Shown: positions 27,565-38,689 of the stretch, piece after piece
Position numbering within the stretch: position 1 is the first letter of the stretch
Layout of the letters: each line of letters begins with the position of its first letter
NCBI GenBank assembly: GCA_020055645.1
Contig: CM034546.1
Span: forward strand, 105,855,812 to 105,919,811
Direction of reading: 5' to 3'
From: Tomocerus qinae
Lineage: Eukaryota > Arthropoda > Collembola > Entomobryomorpha > Tomoceridae
DNA: 64,000 nt
Translations under genes and position numbers: made by a program
The notes under the pieces: generated by a model
Database searches by the model: none
Told to the model about the DNA's origin: nothing
Seen by the model: the letters and a program-made list of their open reading frames with translations, nothing else

Positions 27565-28570
27565 CTGATAGTTTCAGTAGTCCGTGAAACCGCTATTTGG
27601 GAGTTGCACCTGGATACGCATTCTGATTGGTCGAAATTTTTTGAATCCAGCGATCTGATTGGTTATTGCAGTAATGAATATTCTATAGATTCCCCAGATG
27701 GGGGAATTTTAACAACATTTTGCAATTACTACAAAATACAATACATCCATGAATATTATACACAATGTTTACAAAGTTTAAACGTTGCAATATACAACAA
27801 CGAAGTCGAATCATTATGAATCATTTGCCCATAGTAATATAAACATTCGTTTTGCAAAACACCAGCTATAAACAGAAGCACAAATCGATGTAATGGGCTA
27901 AAAAACGTTGATGTTGAACTGCGAATTCAATAATACTTTTCTTCATTTGGTTACAACTGATCACATACATTTACTAAAATTATAATAGCAAAATAGCAAT
28001 AACCAGAACAGAGGAAGAGTTCGGCTGAAATTAAGCAGCAGTACTTCGTTGCCGCCGGAGGTATCGGAGGTTAGTGGCAACAGCGGAAACGAAGTACCGC
28101 TGCCTAAATTCAGCCAAAGAGTTCTACAGAGTTCTGTCTGATGTTCTTGGGATTGCTATGTTATCAATTTAGTAATATGTAGTAAAATTATAATATTGAA
28201 TTCGCATTTCAACAACAAGGTTTTAAATTACTATGTTCATATAACATCGATTTGTACTTCTGTTTATAGCTGGTGTTTTGCAAAACGAATGTTTATATTA
28301 CTATGGGCAAATGATTCATAATGATTCGACTTCGTTGTTGTATATTGCAACGTTTAAACTTTGTATACATTGTGTATAATATTCATGGATGTATTGTATT
28401 TTGTAGTAATTGCAAAATGTTGTTAAAATTCCCCCATCTGGGTAATCTATAGAATATTCATTACTGCAATAACCAATCAGATCGCTGGATTCAAAAAATT
28501 TCGACCAATCAGAATGCGTATCCAGGTGCAACTCCCAAATAGCGGTTTCACGGACTGCTGAAACTATCAG
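27565..28570. repeat. large palindrome A (about 370-bp arms)
   Basis: Arms 27565-27933 and 28192-28570 are nearly identical inverted copies, and weaker symmetry continues toward the centre. The centre holds a small inserted element (28023-28115). Each arm contains two copies of the CCAAT-type motif CTGATTGGT. Each arm also keeps one open frame of 90-110 codons, but since the arms are copies of each other this is not independent evidence for a gene. Confidence 0.85.
28023..28115. mobile_element. 93-bp hAT-like MITE inserted at the centre of palindrome A
   Basis: The ends GGCTGAAATTAAGCAGCAG and CCGCTGCCTAAATTCAGCC are inverted repeats. The 8-bp sequence AAGAGTTC precedes the left end (28015-28022) and recurs one base after the right end (28117-28124), the target-duplication length of hAT elements. 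Same family as the element at 35880-36354. Confidence 0.7.
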
Positions 28571-28638
28571 TACAATAAATACTAACACAAATACATTACC
28601 TTGATTTTCTAAAATAAAAAGTTTGATTTAATAAATAG

Positions 28639-29998
28639 CATATAGTTACAATTATCGCTACGCGATATTTTTCAAATAATAACCGCAGTGAAAATCGCTC
28701 TGATTGGTCGATGCATTTTTTAAATTGACCAATCAGAGCACAGGATTCCATAGCAAAATTTTATATGATTTCCATAGATCATTCCCAAGGGAAATATTTA
28801 TTTTAACACTGAACTTTGAACTACAGACTTGTGATAGGATAGGAAAATACGGACTCACACTTTTAGCATAATCGCAAACTAATACACTGCACTCAACTCT
28901 ATGATGCTTACTTGCTGAACAGAGCAACTGCTTTCATGTGTTACAATTGATTATTACTTCACTAAGCAGTCTGAACAAACATATAATCATAACATTTTGC
29001 ATAAATATTATCACCACTACTACACTCCGTACTCCGTATTCATCTTTCTCTATGAAGTAGTACAAACTAATTAATTAGATTTACTTTTAAAATTACAATT
29101 ACAAGATATGATTGAAAGTCAAGTGGGATAAGTCAGTCTAGTGGGATAGGTCAGTCTAGTGGGATAGATCAGTCTAGTTGGATAAGTCAGTCTAGTTGGA
29201 TATGTCAGTCAGATAGTACAGGTCTGTCAGGTGGTAGATATTTAAATACTTAAATTGTGCTTAAACATCGTACTATGTAATAGTTACGTCTTAGTATATA
29301 CTTTAAAGTATCTAGTACATAATAATAGTTTTCAAAATGTTATGATTTTGTATGTTCAGACTGCTGATAATAGTGAAGTAATAATCAAATTTGTAATACA
29401 TGCAAGCAGTTGCTCTGTTCAGTAAGTAAATTAGTTAGTCTGTAATTTAATTTAATTTATAGTACACTGTATTAGTTTGCGATTATGCTAAAAACATTTA
29501 TGCAAAATATTTATTTTCAAACCTATCTTGTAATTGTAATTTTAAAAGTAAATCTAATTAATTAGTTTGTACTACTTCATAGAGAAAGATGAATACGGAG
29601 TCTAGTAGTGGTGATAATATTTATGCAAAATGTTATGATTATATGTTTGTTCAGACTGCTTAGTGAAGTAATAATCAATTGTAACACATGAAAGCAATTG
29701 CTCTGTTCAGCAAGTAAGCATCATAAAGTTGAGTGTAGTGTATTAGTTTGCGAATTTTGCGATTATGCTAAAAGTGTGAGTCCGTATTTTCCTATCCTAC
29801 CACAAGTCTGCAGTTCAAAGTTCAGTGTTAAAATAAATATTTCCCTTGGGAATGATTTATGAAAATCATATAAAATTTTGCTATGGAATCCTGTGCTCTG
29901 ATTGGTCAATTTCAAAAATGCATCGACCAATCAGAAGCGATTTTCTCTGCGGTTATTATTTGAAAAATATCGCGTAGCGATAATTGTAACAGTATAGC
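28639..29998. repeat. large palindrome B (about 470-bp arms)
   Basis: Arms 28639-29105 and 29527-29998 are inverted copies with few differences. The spacer holds an 18-bp tandem repeat (29123-29212) and a partial, more diverged third copy of the arm (about 29336-29480). Near each outer end a smaller hairpin carries CTGATTGGTCGATGC and its complement, giving CCAAT-type motifs as in palindrome A. No target duplication or transposase recognised; resembles a fold-back element. Confidence 0.85.
29123..29212. repeat. 18-bp tandem repeat, 5 copies
   Basis: Units of the form GTGGGATAAGTCAGTCTA repeat five times with one to four changes, in the spacer of palindrome B. Confidence 0.9.
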
Positions 29999-30071
29999 AT
30001 AACCATTCTCAAAAACTGTTTATGAGAAACTAAAAATACTCTAATGAAATGATCCAATTCCGACCTTGAAA

Positions 30072-33000
30072 ATGGAGAAAAAAGGAAGAGAGAAAAACAA
30101 TAATAAATCCATGGTTGAATCTAAGCCTAAGGGTACCAAATATTCACTGAGTTCACCAAGATATTCACAGTCAGCTAGATATTCCCATTCCCATTCACAG
30201 AAAAACTCGCCCAGGCATTCACGCTCACGGCCAGGTTCAAATGGCAATTTACCAGCAGATTCAAAAGTGCATACGCATACTAAACACAGACCAAAATTTG
30301 TTGTCCATAAAGCTAAGAAAATATTAGCGATTTGGGAGCGAAGTTATGTTTCCGTTTCTTATGTCGTTTACATATTCTCTATGGTAAGGTTCTATGTAAT
30401 TGTATTCCAAAAATACTTTTAAACTTTTAAGGGTACATAAATCATAAAAATGCCAAGTGATTAAACAGAGGCAGAAGAATTAAGATCGTTTAATTATGCC
30501 TCATAAATAAGTAACAATCCATTTCAGTTTTTTGCGATTTTCTATCTTGGATACATATTCGGAGTGCAAGCTGACAGAAAATTGTTACTTAACTATAAAC
30601 CTGTTAAGGAATACATGGGTCTTAATTCATATTCATTGCTTACTCCTCTGTTGAGTATCATCCGTAAGTCAAAATACTTTTAATTAGTAGTCCATATTTT
30701 TGGTACCATAAGCTTACTATTTTCATAGACATTTTTTCAAAATTATCTTAAACAAATCAGGATTAAAAGGAATTCATATTGCCAAAATTACGTAAAAATT
30801 CCCATTTTCTGCATTAGTTGCAATGCTTCTTGGTTACTCGACAAAGAGCAGAGTGAGACTAAGTGACGGCGACTTTTTCGGAACTCTTGGTGTCATTTTA
30901 TTTCTGACTTGTATTACTCTACACGATGCTGTCGGCATTCAGCGTCTACAACTCAATAAAAACATGGTTCTGGAGGAACCGAAGTACACTGGTAATAACG
31001 TATAATATTCAGCCTACGAATTCCGACTCAAAATTGAAGCTATTATCAATTTTTATCATGCAATGACAGTCAGATAGTTGGAGCATCTTCCCTGAAAATA
31101 AAAATGCATGGGTTTAATTAAGAGTAGTTATTGTATGTAGTAACGGATGATAAGTTGGAATTCTGGCAGTCCAACGTCCAACTAATCAGAATTTTGCCAT
31201 AATATCTGTCAATGAAGCTAACAGTAACAGTATATTATAGGTGACGAGTGTTCGCTGTCGAAGGAAGTTGAAAAACCATCCGAGTGGAAAACTTGGGAGA
31301 GCGCTTGGTCCACAAGACCGAGTTGTGTAAAGGTGTATAAAGAGCACAAAGTGGACGATCCTATACCATCAGATGCAGTTCTGGACTGGATCGACACTAC
31401 AATACCAGACGTGGTTCTGCTTTACCCAACATCAAGTTTGAGCCCTGCTTTGGGTTCTGAAGAGTATAAATTTGACCATTTGATAAATAAAACTCGTGGT
31501 GATCCCGCCTGCTGTGCGATTCACGGCAGAGAACCTGTGTCCCGCCCACGTTTATGGATGCAAGCTATGCAAATTGATGTACAATTTCCAAATATTTTTT
31601 ATTAGTGAAACAAAAATTAAGACTAAATAATAAAAGAACCTAATTGTTTACACTTCTGTTGTCTAGTTGAAGTGCTGTGGGCCATATGCAAACATCAGCA
31701 AATGGAAAGAGTTGGTACTAGATTCAATGTGTGACAATGGAGTGACACAGGTGAAGGGGCTTCCACCTGCAATTTACTCGTTTTACTACAATCTATTATT
31801 TTCGTCATTTATTCTTTATAATTTTTAAACGATCAATCCTTCTGTTCGCCCGAATGTCCTCATTCGTAGCCTGGCCATGGCACAATATGACATATTATGT
31901 GCATATGAAGAAATATGAAAAATTTTTTGAAAAATCCCAATTTCGTATCTACCTAAAATTAAATTTTTCCCAATAATAGTAATTTTTCCCAGTAAAGGTA
32001 ATGTTTTCCAATAAAAGCAATTTTTCCCAATAAAAGTAATTTTTCCCAGTAAAGGTAATGTTTTCCAATAAAAGCAATTTTTCCCAATAAAAGTAATTTT
32101 TCCCAGTAAAGGTAATGTTTTCCAATAAAAGCAATTTTTCCCAATAAAAGTAATTTTTCCCAGTAAAGGTAATGTTTTCCAATAAAAGCAATTTTTCCCA
32201 ATAAAAATAATTTGTCCCAATAATAATTCCCCCCAGTTAGTAATAACATTTTCCCAGATAACAGAAAATGTTTCTCCCAAAAACAGAAAATGTTTCTCCC
32301 AAAAACAGAAAACGTTTCTCTCAATAACAGAAATTGTTTCTCCCAAAATCAGAAAATGTTTTTCCCAATAACAAAAAATGTTTCTCAAAAACAGGAAATG
32401 TTTTTTCCAATAACAGAATAAATGTTTCTCCCAATAACAAGAAAATGTTTCTCCCAATAACAGAAAATGTTTCTCCCTAAAACAGAAAATGTTTCTCCCA
32501 ATAACAGAAAATGTTTCTCCCAATAACAAGAAAATGTTTCTCCCAATAACAGAAAATGTTTTTCCTAATAACAGAAAATCTTTTTCCCATATCCAGAGTT
32601 GCGGAGTGCCATTCATAGACTATATCAACCGCATTTTCCATTGGACAGAAATAATAATGTTTACGGAAGCAACTTTGCTGCTTTTTATGGTGGTATTGTA
32701 TACTGTACATTTTGTTGTTATGAAAAAGGAGAAAGTTAAAATCTCAAAGGCATTTTCACTTCTAAGGTTTGTTAACGTTTTTGACTGTTATGTGAATTCG
32801 TTCAATATTAAAATGAATACTGACTTGAAATATTATTGGCTGGCCAGCAGCCATTATTTAAATCTTATCAATAATCATAATAATCAACAACAATAGTTTT
32901 GTTCACTGAGTTAATTGCCCTTTAGTTAAAATTAAATTATAATTTTTCAAATAATAGAATAACATCACTAACTGTACTTCACGGGTACCAAGATATTCAC

Positions 33001-33564
33001 AGAGAACACCATCTTCAGACCCAACACTACAAGCAACATTTGCACTATACTGGTCATCCCCATTATCATCGCCATCCAAAGAAACACAGAATCCAAAGCA
33101 TTGTAGCAGACCAAGTGGAAGTTATTGAACCCCCACGTTTAGAAAATTATATGCATTTTCCGCCACGAGACAAAGAACATGAAGAGTTGGAAGCCATGTT
33201 TTTATCGAAGAGTGTTACCAACACTAATATACCAGCATTCCCTAGGGCGGATTCTTTAGAGGATCCACCCTCAGGTCAAGACCATATTATTCCACTTCAG
33301 CGTCGGCGAGGGCACTCTTTCGCTACATCAAAAGCTACAGTACATCAGCAAACTCCAGCTGAAGCCCGGATGCAAGCACAAATAAGAGCGAGTAGGGCAA
33401 TGGCATTGGCAGAATGGAGTTCCAGTGATGACAATAAAGGAAAAGCTTCCACTTCTACAAAAAAAATGCGTGGAAATGAGACCCCTGAACGAAAACACCG
33501 AAAAAAGTCTTTCGGGAATGAGTCTCCTGGGCAAAATGGAAAAAGATCTAAGTCTGGACGCTAA
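30072..33564 (+). CDS. tetraspanin with long N- and C-terminal tails, 7 exons, 591 residues
   Basis: Four-pass membrane scaffold protein. Exons 30072-30383, 30528-30663, 30818-30991, 31241-31578, 31667-31750, 32597-32766 and 33003-33564 join in frame. The first 80 or so residues are basic, Ser/Tyr/His/Arg-rich (SPRYSQSARYSHSHS) and cytosolic. Then come TM1 (YVVYIFSMFFAIFYLGYIFG), TM2 (SLLTPLLSIILVAMLLGY) and TM3 (LGVILFLTCITLHDAVGI). The large loop is unusually long before the diagnostic CCG motif, which is formed by exon joining (MQIDLKCCG); it continues to a second cysteine motif SCGVPF, and TM4 follows (about FTEATLLLFMVVLYTVHFVV). A 180-residue basic, low-complexity cytosolic tail ends at GKRSKSGR. 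The usual PxxCC motif is not obvious, so part of the loop may be misjoined or truly reduced. Intron 5 is swollen by a minisatellite. AATAAA occurs near 33763. Confidence 0.72.
31964..32590. repeat. minisatellite with 19-bp and 57-bp periods, then 22-bp units
   Basis: Lies in intron 5 of the tetraspanin gene. At 31983-32210 a 57-bp unit repeats (starts 31983, 32040, 32097, 32154). Each unit is three related 19-bp pieces (TTTTTCCCAGTAAAGGTAA and two variants). From about 32240 the array changes to 22-bp units of the type ACAGAAAATGTTTCTCCC. The minus strand stays open for 263 codons only because of the repeat. Confidence 0.92.
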
Positions 33565-34122
33565 GGCTGTAATATATGGTATGAACATCTTCTTTAACCA
33601 TGCAGAGGTAACCCTAAATTCCCTCAAGATTGTGTAATAATTATTACTAAACCGTTGAAATAAGACATTTCATGAACATGCGTTTCATTAATTTTTATTA
33701 AATGCTGGGCTGACTCCAACTCCAGAGTTTGGTTTGGAGTTTAGACTTGAGACAATGAAAAAAAATAAAGAGGGCATTTTGTCACATTGCTTAATTATTA
33801 TGTCGTTTGATTATATTATCATTGTATCTGCAATATTTGCAATATTAAGTAGAGACACAGTATAATTTTATACTCTTTTACAGAAAGTAATACAGAATAC
33901 CCTACAATGTAAAGTAACAAAATATACGTAAATGATGGGTGTGTGTGTCCTGGTCCTGTACTGTATGTGGAAAATAATCCCTAGAATATTAATACATTAA
34001 AGTGCCCTTGTTGTAATAAAAGGTGAATTATTAGGATATTTATATGACTTATATTATGACTCGCATAACTGAAATGCACTATTTTCTGTTTACAATAGTC
34101 ATCACAATAATATAATTAGTAA
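33565..34122. other. convergent intergenic region
   Basis: 3' UTRs of the tetraspanin (+) and ALR (-) genes; AATAAA near 33763 on the plus strand. Nothing else seen. Confidence 0.4.
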
Positions 34123-35482
34123 TTAGTCACATGAGCCGTCATCCCAGCCATCTTTCCATCTTTGATCTACAAGGCTACAATCGAATTCCTCCTTCCCCAA
34201 TTTACGATTCACTTCATTGTGCATTTTGCATAGCCATTGGCATAAATTCCATCTGCTATTTGTTTCTGGAGGACTTTGATTTATTCTAAAATTCAATAAA
34301 AATTAATTACTGCATTATTGATTAATTACAATACAATACAGTCAATGGAGATAAATTAAAATAAAGTACGTATCGTATCGTATATTCATTAGGACGTTTT
34401 CTACATAAGAGCCGGCCTATAGGTAGTATTGACACCTAAATAATACTAAAACTTTTTTCCCATTTTCCGCTAAATTGACGTAAAGAGTCGAAGTTTGTGT
34501 AAGAGGCTATGAAAATCAAATGTATACAACGATTCGTGTGGAGCTTGAAAAATTTGGGCCATTTTTTGGCTAAAATTATTAGAAGAAAACTAGAAGGAAG
34601 AAGAGAACTATCAAGTAATATGTACAATATCATCAATTATTAAACAAGTTAAAAATCTGCCCCCTTTTGAAGATCTCTAGATCTACTGATTTTTCATACA
34701 ATTCATTTAATTTTTAGACTATAGGTATAAGAACCAGTATGGAATTTTATTTATAAGTAAGATAAATATTTAATTTTTAGCTACTAAGATTCATTTTCAT
34801 TTAATTCATTTTACTATTGGCAAAGGGCAAGTAAATAAATACTAGCCTTATGATGAATTTTGTCATACGAAACGTCTCTAATTAGGAATGAAATCGAGGG
34901 GAAAAGTTAACAATAAATACTAATTACTTCAAGATAGGCAGGACATAGTAATTGAAATTGTATGCATTAATGTATATAAACTTTACGATTTTCTGAAGTC
35001 CTTAGCACAATGGTCACATGGGTAATACTTAGCAAATATTTTCATGAAGACAGTCATCTCTTTTTCTTGAGTTGCAGTAGGCTTTTCAGGATAGTATGCT
35101 GCCATTGTATGCAAAAATGACCAAGTATTCCGTCCCAAATCATCTTTATCCAAAGGACAATGTTTTCCTTCCAAACTAGAAGAGCCGTGGCTAGGATCCT
35201 CCTATTAATTATACAAAACATTGTATTGTTAAACTCAAATCCTAAAATTTTACTTTACTACAGTTACATTTTTAACCACCATAATTACAAAAATAAAAGC
35301 AATAAAAGATCAATACGAAAGAATCTAGCCTGTGAAATTCCAGACGACAAGGAACTGTCTTTACTTCGCATTTTGGATTTGGACCAAGATTTGAAATCAG
35401 TGCATGCTCTACATGGCTTACTAGTAGAACTCTCTGGGGGTATGTTTTCCATATTCAAAAGCACATACGATAGACGGTACAT
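34123..35482 (-). CDS. GFER: FAD-linked sulfhydryl oxidase ALR/Erv1, 3 exons
   Basis: Re-oxidises Mia40 in the mitochondrial intermembrane-space disulfide relay. Exon 3 (34285-34123) and exon 2 (about 35201-34987) join in frame; exon 1 begins at ATG 35482 or 35452. Exon 1 encodes the family's N-terminal PCRAC motif ([13 protein letters not shown]). Exon 2 encodes [20 protein letters not shown] and the redox-active YPCDHC. Exon 3 encodes [17 protein letters not shown], with an HNxVN FAD contact, and the terminal DGWDDGSCD. The exon 1/2 junction is unclear: a GC donor (ACAG/gctaga) joined to GAGGATCC keeps frame, whereas the obvious GT donors do not fit the best acceptors. The extra ten residues from ATG 35482 ([10 protein letters not shown]) could be a short targeting segment. 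Confidence 0.88.
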
Positions 35483-35879
35483 TTAATTTCTTGCCATATC
35501 TTTCTATTTACATTAGATAGAATTACAATTTTATTAATCAGTTAACGGGCAAACAAATTATTTTATTTGAAAATGTTTTAATCACAAACTTAATAATAAG
35601 GTGTTATGACTATGACTCACTTAATAAGTAAGGGAGCGGTAGCGAAAGATACTAGCCGTGAAGGCCGGCAGGACCCTCGGGTTTTGGCGAGTCCAACCTC
35701 AAACGTCAAACCGACAGACCCAGACTTCTATATCGGAACAGAAGTCGGAAGCTCTTTTTCCTAAAAGGCCGGGCCCGTGTCTATATATTGTGTTTAGGAT
35801 GATTTTTTGTAATCTGTCATTGCAGTTGTACAGCATTAACAAAATCCTCATACATCATATAAAATTATATTAAATTTGA

Positions 35880-36354
35880 GGCTAAATTTAGGCAGTTTGA
35901 TATTGTCTCCTCCTCCGTTTCCTCCAATCCCGTTTCCTGCAAGATGCCACCACATAACCTATATCCTAAATATTGCCTCCCGTCACTATTTTAGCCACTT
36001 TTCTAACCTAACCTAATAAAAAACATCGCTAACAAACTAACAAGTAACATGTTAATTTTTTATTAGGTTGTAGATATAATGAGACATTAGAGGCAAAAAT
36101 AATGACGGGGACGGGAGGCAATGTATGTTAGAGTATTTTATTAAGTTTGGAGGAAACGGATAATAGGTTAGGTTATGTGGCACCTTGGAGGAAACAGAGG
36201 AAACGGATAATAGGTTATGTGGTACCTTGGAGGAAACAGGAAACGGATAATAGGTTATGTGGTACCTTGGAGGAAACAGAGGAAACGGGATTAGAAGAAA
36301 CAGGAAACGAAGGAAACCGGAGGATAAACGATATTCCGCTGCCTAAATTCAGCC
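35880..36354. mobile_element. 475-bp hAT-like MITE with internal tandem repeats
   Basis: Terminal inverted repeats GGCTAAATTTAGGCAG (left) and the complement of CTGCCTAAATTCAGCC (right). Flanks AAATTTGA (35872-35879) and AAATTTCA (36355-36362) look like an 8-bp target duplication with one change. The inside is also partly inverted-repeat, and contains about three 40-bp units of the type GGAAACGGATAATAGGTTAT (36150-36300). An open frame across it is repeat-derived. The ends match the element at 28023-28115. Confidence 0.7.
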
Positions 36355-36656
36355 AAATTTCAAATTTGATATTACGGTCAGTTTACATAACATTTATTTA
36401 TACAATACAATTTGCAATAATTATTATTACTATTACTATTTTGATTTATTTTACCGTATTTAGTATTTTCCCTTTATTGGACAATAATGTTTTAAGCCAA
36501 AACCACCTATATTCAAACTTAACCACCTGATAATGTGTTAAAAATCGTAAAAACTAGAGTTTATCCTTTTCCCGCTTTTCGTAGGGAAGGAAGAGCTACT
36601 ATTCAAATTGCTGGAATTCATTTATTGACTACTGGAATTCAAAAATTCTGAGTAAA

Positions 36657-37988
36657 ATGGCAGCCCCTGCAGCACGAAAATCTTGTAAGAAAATTGAAAG
36701 TTTCAAATGAATTATTCATTTTTATTAAATAGTATTCATTTTTAAGATTTTGCTAAAAAATTCTTATTACAAAAATGTATTACATTTTTTTCCTTACAGT
36801 GGGCCAACTTTGGAAACAAGGTTGGAATGAAATTCCGGAGATCATGGGATCTTCGATGTTCGGTTTATTCGGTAGGAAAAAAATTATTATCATATAGTTA
36901 ATAAATCTAATGTTTTTGGTTGGGTTGGTGCAATGTGTCCCTCTAAGTTAAAGTACCACGGACCCTCTATATCTCAGAATATTTAGACATGACCCCCCAA
37001 TTTTCGTCGGATGTTTATCGGACATGACCTGAAGGTCACGTTTACACCCTCCCCACCCCCGACGGGGGTATGGGGAAAAATGACATTCCAGCGGTTTTGG
37101 ACCTAAAATCGTTTATTATGTTTATTTCATTTAGGTTAGGTTAGGTTAGGGGTGCGGAGGGTGGAAACGTAACCTCTAGGCCATGTTCGATGAAGATCCG
37201 ATGAAACTTTGGGGGGTCATGTTTAAATTAATATTCTGAGATATAGATGATAGAGGGTACGTGAGTCCGTGGTACTTGAACTTAGAGGGACACATTGCAC
37301 CAACCCAACCAATGTTTTTCAACCATTACTCCGTATAAATTATTGTTATTGTTGGTTTAAGAGTATTCAAATTAATTTGGTTTCATCTTTTTTTCCTCCA
37401 GGAATTGGATTGGGCATATACAGTTGTAATAAATATTATAAGGAAGAACAATACAATCACCGTTACAAGGATGTATATTTAGGTAAACTATTTTGAAATA
37501 CACAAGTTTTCTACAGTTGACAGTGAAGGATAGTATTTTTTAAATATATTATAATATATAGATCATTTCCATGTTTCAGTTAGCAAATTGACAACAAATT
37601 ATTGTCAAAAGTTTTCGTAGGATTTAGTTAGGCGGGGTACTGTACATTTAAAGCTTTATACCTGGAAAGAGGTTTGATTTTACGTGACCATAAAAAATAA
37701 AAACTGTTTATGAAACCTGAACCTTATAATATATTAAGGATATCGATATTTCATTCAAACATCAAATTCAAACCAAATTAAAGTATAAACTACAGTAAAG
37801 TAAATTATTATAAACTAATATTTAATTCATTATCTTTTTGACTGTTTCAATATTTACTGTATTATTGTTAATAAAATGTGTCTTTTTTAGTATATCGCCC
37901 AGAAGACCCTCGTGCGGCACGGATTAAAGTTTTTTCTGACAGTCCTCCAAAAACAAGTAGCACCCGTGCACCTTGCGGTTGTAAATGA
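36657..37988 (+). CDS. 92-residue single-pass membrane protein, possibly a respiratory complex I accessory subunit (NDUFA3-like)
   Basis: Exons 36657-36684, 36800-36871, 37402-37482 and 37891-37988 join in frame to 92 codons. The protein starts MAAPAARKS, has GQLWKQGWNEIPEI, then one hydrophobic span (MGSSMFGLFGIGLGIYSC). A basic, tyrosine-rich segment (NKYYKEEQYNHRYKDVYLVY) and RPEDPRAARIK follow, with a short Cys-containing tail. The size, N-terminal WxEIP-type motif, single helix and basic matrix-like ends resemble small accessory subunits of mitochondrial complex I such as NDUFA3, but I am matching from memory and the resemblance is weak. Intron 2 carries a terminal-inverted-repeat element. 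Confidence 0.6.
36918..37310. mobile_element. 393-bp terminal-inverted-repeat element with 9-bp target duplication (MULE-like MITE)
   Basis: The ends GGTTGGGTTGGTGCAATGTG and its exact complement at 37291-37310 begin arms that pair loosely over more than 150 bp. The 9-bp AATGTTTTT flanks both sides (36909-36917 and 37311-37319), a duplication length typical of Mutator-like elements. It sits inside intron 2 of the 92-residue protein gene. No open frame. Confidence 0.8.
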
Positions 37989-38495
37989 AATAATACATTG
38001 TTAACAGAACCGTGACAAATAGTGATGTGTCTCATTCGAAATGTTTGTTATGTGTAGTTTTGTAGTCTGAAATAATACAGTTTAAGTGCTTTGTGAAAAC
38101 TCAGTACTTACAACTTACACATTACTGTACAAAAACAATTCGTGTAAAGTATGTAATAAATCTTGTGTAAATGCATTTTACGTTTATCTGTATATAACGC
38201 ATAATTACGATGATTTTTTTCAATTAGTTGTACTGTGTTAATTAACGGTTTATATATTATAAAACTCACAAAAATTCTATAGTTCGGATGTTAAATCCCT
38301 ATGAATGGTCCGGAATTCCCGATACGCATACGGTAGATCTGGCTGTCCGGAAGTCCGGAATCACAATCACAAAGGATGGATAGGTATTTCATTTTCATTA
38401 TTTCATGAAAATAGTAGTCACAACACAATGACACGTACACGTTGTGTGTGATTCCGCTTGTACTACTGTTGGTGCCGTGTTTTGGAAGCTTAAGG

Positions 38496-38655
38496 TAAGA
38501 GGTTACGTGGCGGACGGAGTAGGCACTAGGCAGGCACAGTTTGTACCGCTGTTACCGCGCATCGGCACCTTTAAGATAAGAGGTTACGTGGCGGACGGAG
38601 TAGGCAGGTACTACTTCTACCGCTGCTGCCGTGCATCGGAACCTATCAGATTTGG
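38496..38655. repeat. 81-bp direct repeat, two copies
   Basis: TAAGAGGTTACGTGGCGGAC begins at 38496 and again at 38577; the copies diverge toward the right. Confidence 0.8.
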
Positions 38656-38689
38656 CCCCACCTTACACACAAAGTATGGACGAACCTAC

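Noticed and set aside
27484-28588. Open frames of 111 and 90 codons on opposite strands with the same sequence
   Set aside because: They are the two arms of one palindrome; the duplication explains the similarity and no domain is recognised.
31825-32616. 263-codon open frame on the minus strand
   Set aside because: It lies wholly in the intronic minisatellite; all frames there stay open because the repeat contains no minus-strand stop.
36147-36530. 127-codon open frame
   Set aside because: Starts inside tandem repeats of a MITE and runs into AT-rich flank; no protein feature.
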